This document shows, in pieces, positions 63,065 to 64,000 of a DNA stretch of 64,000 nt. The position numbers were made by a program, and so were the translations under genes. The stretch spans positions 1-64,000 of the forward strand of contig NZ_JAJEKE010000001.1 of the NCBI RefSeq assembly GCF_024363565.1, given 5' to 3'. The DNA is from Lutispora saccharofermentans (GTDB lineage Bacteria; Bacillota; Clostridia; Lutisporales; Lutisporaceae). The notes under the pieces were generated by a model that worked only from the letters and a program-made list of their open reading frames with translations, searched no databases and had not been told where the DNA came from. Position 1 is the first letter of the stretch. Every line of letters starts with the position of its first letter.

Positions 63065-63499
63065 TTATTTATCACATTCTTTAAAGGATATGATTTCTTC
63101 TATATGCTTTTCAAATTTACGCTGCTCATCGTATTGATACTCATCGTAATATATTTCTTTTAATCTCTCCATAGTCTTCTTATTCTGCATAGCTTTCATC
63201 AATTCGTATCTGCCTTGTTTTATATCTTCCTCTGCTTTGATGAGCACTTTTGTTTTATTCCTTATGCCTTCTCTATAATATTTCTGTTCCTCATGCATGC
63301 TTCTCAATTCATTAATGCTTACACCGCTGTTTACATGCTGCTCCAGCATATCATTGCTGTACTGCAAGCTGTGATTTAAGTTGTCTAGATCTTCTTTGGC
63401 ATTTAAATATCTCTTATTATAAAGACTCAATGTATTTTTCTTTTGATCTTCTATACTTTTACGATACTCCAAAACCTTCTGAAACTTAAATTTATACAT
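63065..63499 (-). CDS. fliJ: Flagellar export chaperone FliJ
   Basis: FliJ, 144 aa, an antiparallel coiled coil that couples the FliI ATPase ring to FlhA. Sequence opens YKFKFQKVLEYRKSIEDQKKN, the usual start, and is helical throughout (LRSMHEEQKYYREGIRNKTKVLI). ATG at 63499. Follows fliI. Confidence 0.9.
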   Translation of the reverse strand: MYKFKFQKVLEYRKSIEDQKKNTLSLYNKRYLNAKEDLDNLNHSLQYSNDMLEQHVNSGVSINELRSMHEEQKYYREGIRNKTKVLIKAEEDIKQGRYELMKAMQNKKTMERLKEIYYDEYQYDEQRKFEKHIEEIISFKECDK

Positions 63500-63514
63500 A
63501 GACTATATCATCAC

Positions 63515-64000
63515 CTAACATATAATACTCTCCATCATATCAATAGAAGTTTCAAATCCTACATTTTCTTGTGTAGGCTGAATCAAGAACTGGTTTATAC
63601 CATCAATTTTTTCTATGGCATGATCAATTTTTTTATTGCTCCCCTTCTGATATGCCCCTATATTTATTAAGTCTTCCGAATCTTTATATATAGATAGTAT
63701 CCTTTTAACTTCACTTGCTAATTCTTTATGGCGATCTGATATTATATTTGGCATCAATCTGCTGATGCTTCCTAATACATCAATAGAAGGATAATGATTT
63801 TTACTTGCAAGAGCCCTGGACAGCACAATATGACCATCTAATATTCCGCGTACTGTGTCTGTTATTGGTTCATTCATGTCATCTCCGTCAACTAACACGC
63901 TATAAAAAGCCGTAATCGAGCCTTTGCTTGAAGTTCCTGTCCTCTCCAAAAGCTTAGGAAGCACTGAAAATACAGATGGAGTAAAGCCCCTGGATACGGG
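63515..64000 (-). CDS. fliI: Flagellar export ATPase FliI (C-terminal part, cut by window edge)
   Basis: The last 161 residues of FliI; the 5' part is outside the window. The visible protein enters with SRGFTPSVFSVLPKLLERTG and continues TAFYSVLVDGDDMNEPITDTVRGILDGHIVLSRALA, HYPSIDVLGSISRLM, matching the catalytic-domain end (including the arginine-finger region) and the C-terminal helices of flagellar/type III ATPases. The P-loop is outside the window. First gene of the visible fla cluster. Confidence 0.95.
   Translation of the reverse strand, partial: PVSRGFTPSVFSVLPKLLERTGTSSKGSITAFYSVLVDGDDMNEPITDTVRGILDGHIVLSRALASKNHYPSIDVLGSISRLMPNIISDRHKELASEVKRILSIYKDSEDLINIGAYQKGSNKKIDHAIEKIDGINQFLIQPTQENVGFETSIDMMESIIC

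Overview
The window looks like chromosomal DNA of a low-GC, spore-forming, flagellated Firmicute of the class Clostridia. Supporting this are a PolC-type replicative polymerase, dipicolinate synthase (dpaA/dpaB), TepA and YmxH/YlxY/YmxG-type sporulation-associated genes, a CheC/CheD chemotaxis set, FliY with a CheC-like domain, sigma-D and SwrD. No species is claimed. Every convincing gene lies on the minus strand, so the window is read from high to low coordinates. Shine-Dalgarno (SD) sites are strong; about a dozen genes appear to start at TTG, and several starts below were moved to the codon that fits the SD.

Region 1 (64000 to about 37735) is one long fla/che cluster: fliI (cut by the window edge), fliJ, a MotE/YlxF-like gene, fliK, flgD, a TIGR02530-type gene, flgE, swrD/flbD, motA, motB, fliL, fliM, fliY, cheY, fliO, fliP, fliQ, fliR, flhB, flhA, flhF, flhG, a PilZ c-di-GMP receptor, cheA, cheW, cheC, cheD, a small membrane protein, sigD, a FapA-like DUF342 protein and three poorly known small proteins. 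It encodes the export gate, hook and rod-capping parts, stator, C-ring switch, chemotaxis core and late-gene sigma factor.

Region 2 (37636 to about 29750) starts at a clear sigma-A promoter and structured leader: rpsB, tsf, terminator, pyrH, frr, a 66-aa protein, terminator, then uppS, cdsA, dxr, rseP and a family-2 glycosyltransferase where ispG is often found.

Region 3 (29718 to about 15166) is polC, then a promoter with a complex folded leader, then the nusA/infB operon (rimP, nusA, ylxR, ylxQ, infB, rbfA, nrnA, truB, ribF), then rpsO with its own promoter and leader, then pnp.

Region 4 (15072 to 1) has sporulation, cell-wall and DNA-repair genes: a YlxY-like deacetylase homologue, an M16 peptidase, dut, ymxH, an IS200-type insertion sequence, dpaA, dpaB, aspartokinase, tepA, ftsK/spoIIIE, rimO, pgsA, cinA, SOS-controlled recA and recX.

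The two gene-free stretches over 300 bp (4841-5335 and 11195-11531) are not empty. They carry members of an inverted-repeat element family, also present in a 50-bp form at 1675-1724, and the structured 3' part of the IS200 element. These elements, the folded leader before rimP, and a 15-nt complementarity between the two ends of the IS200 transcript are the least explained signals. No wholly new multi-gene system is evident; the gene order is otherwise typical of Clostridia.
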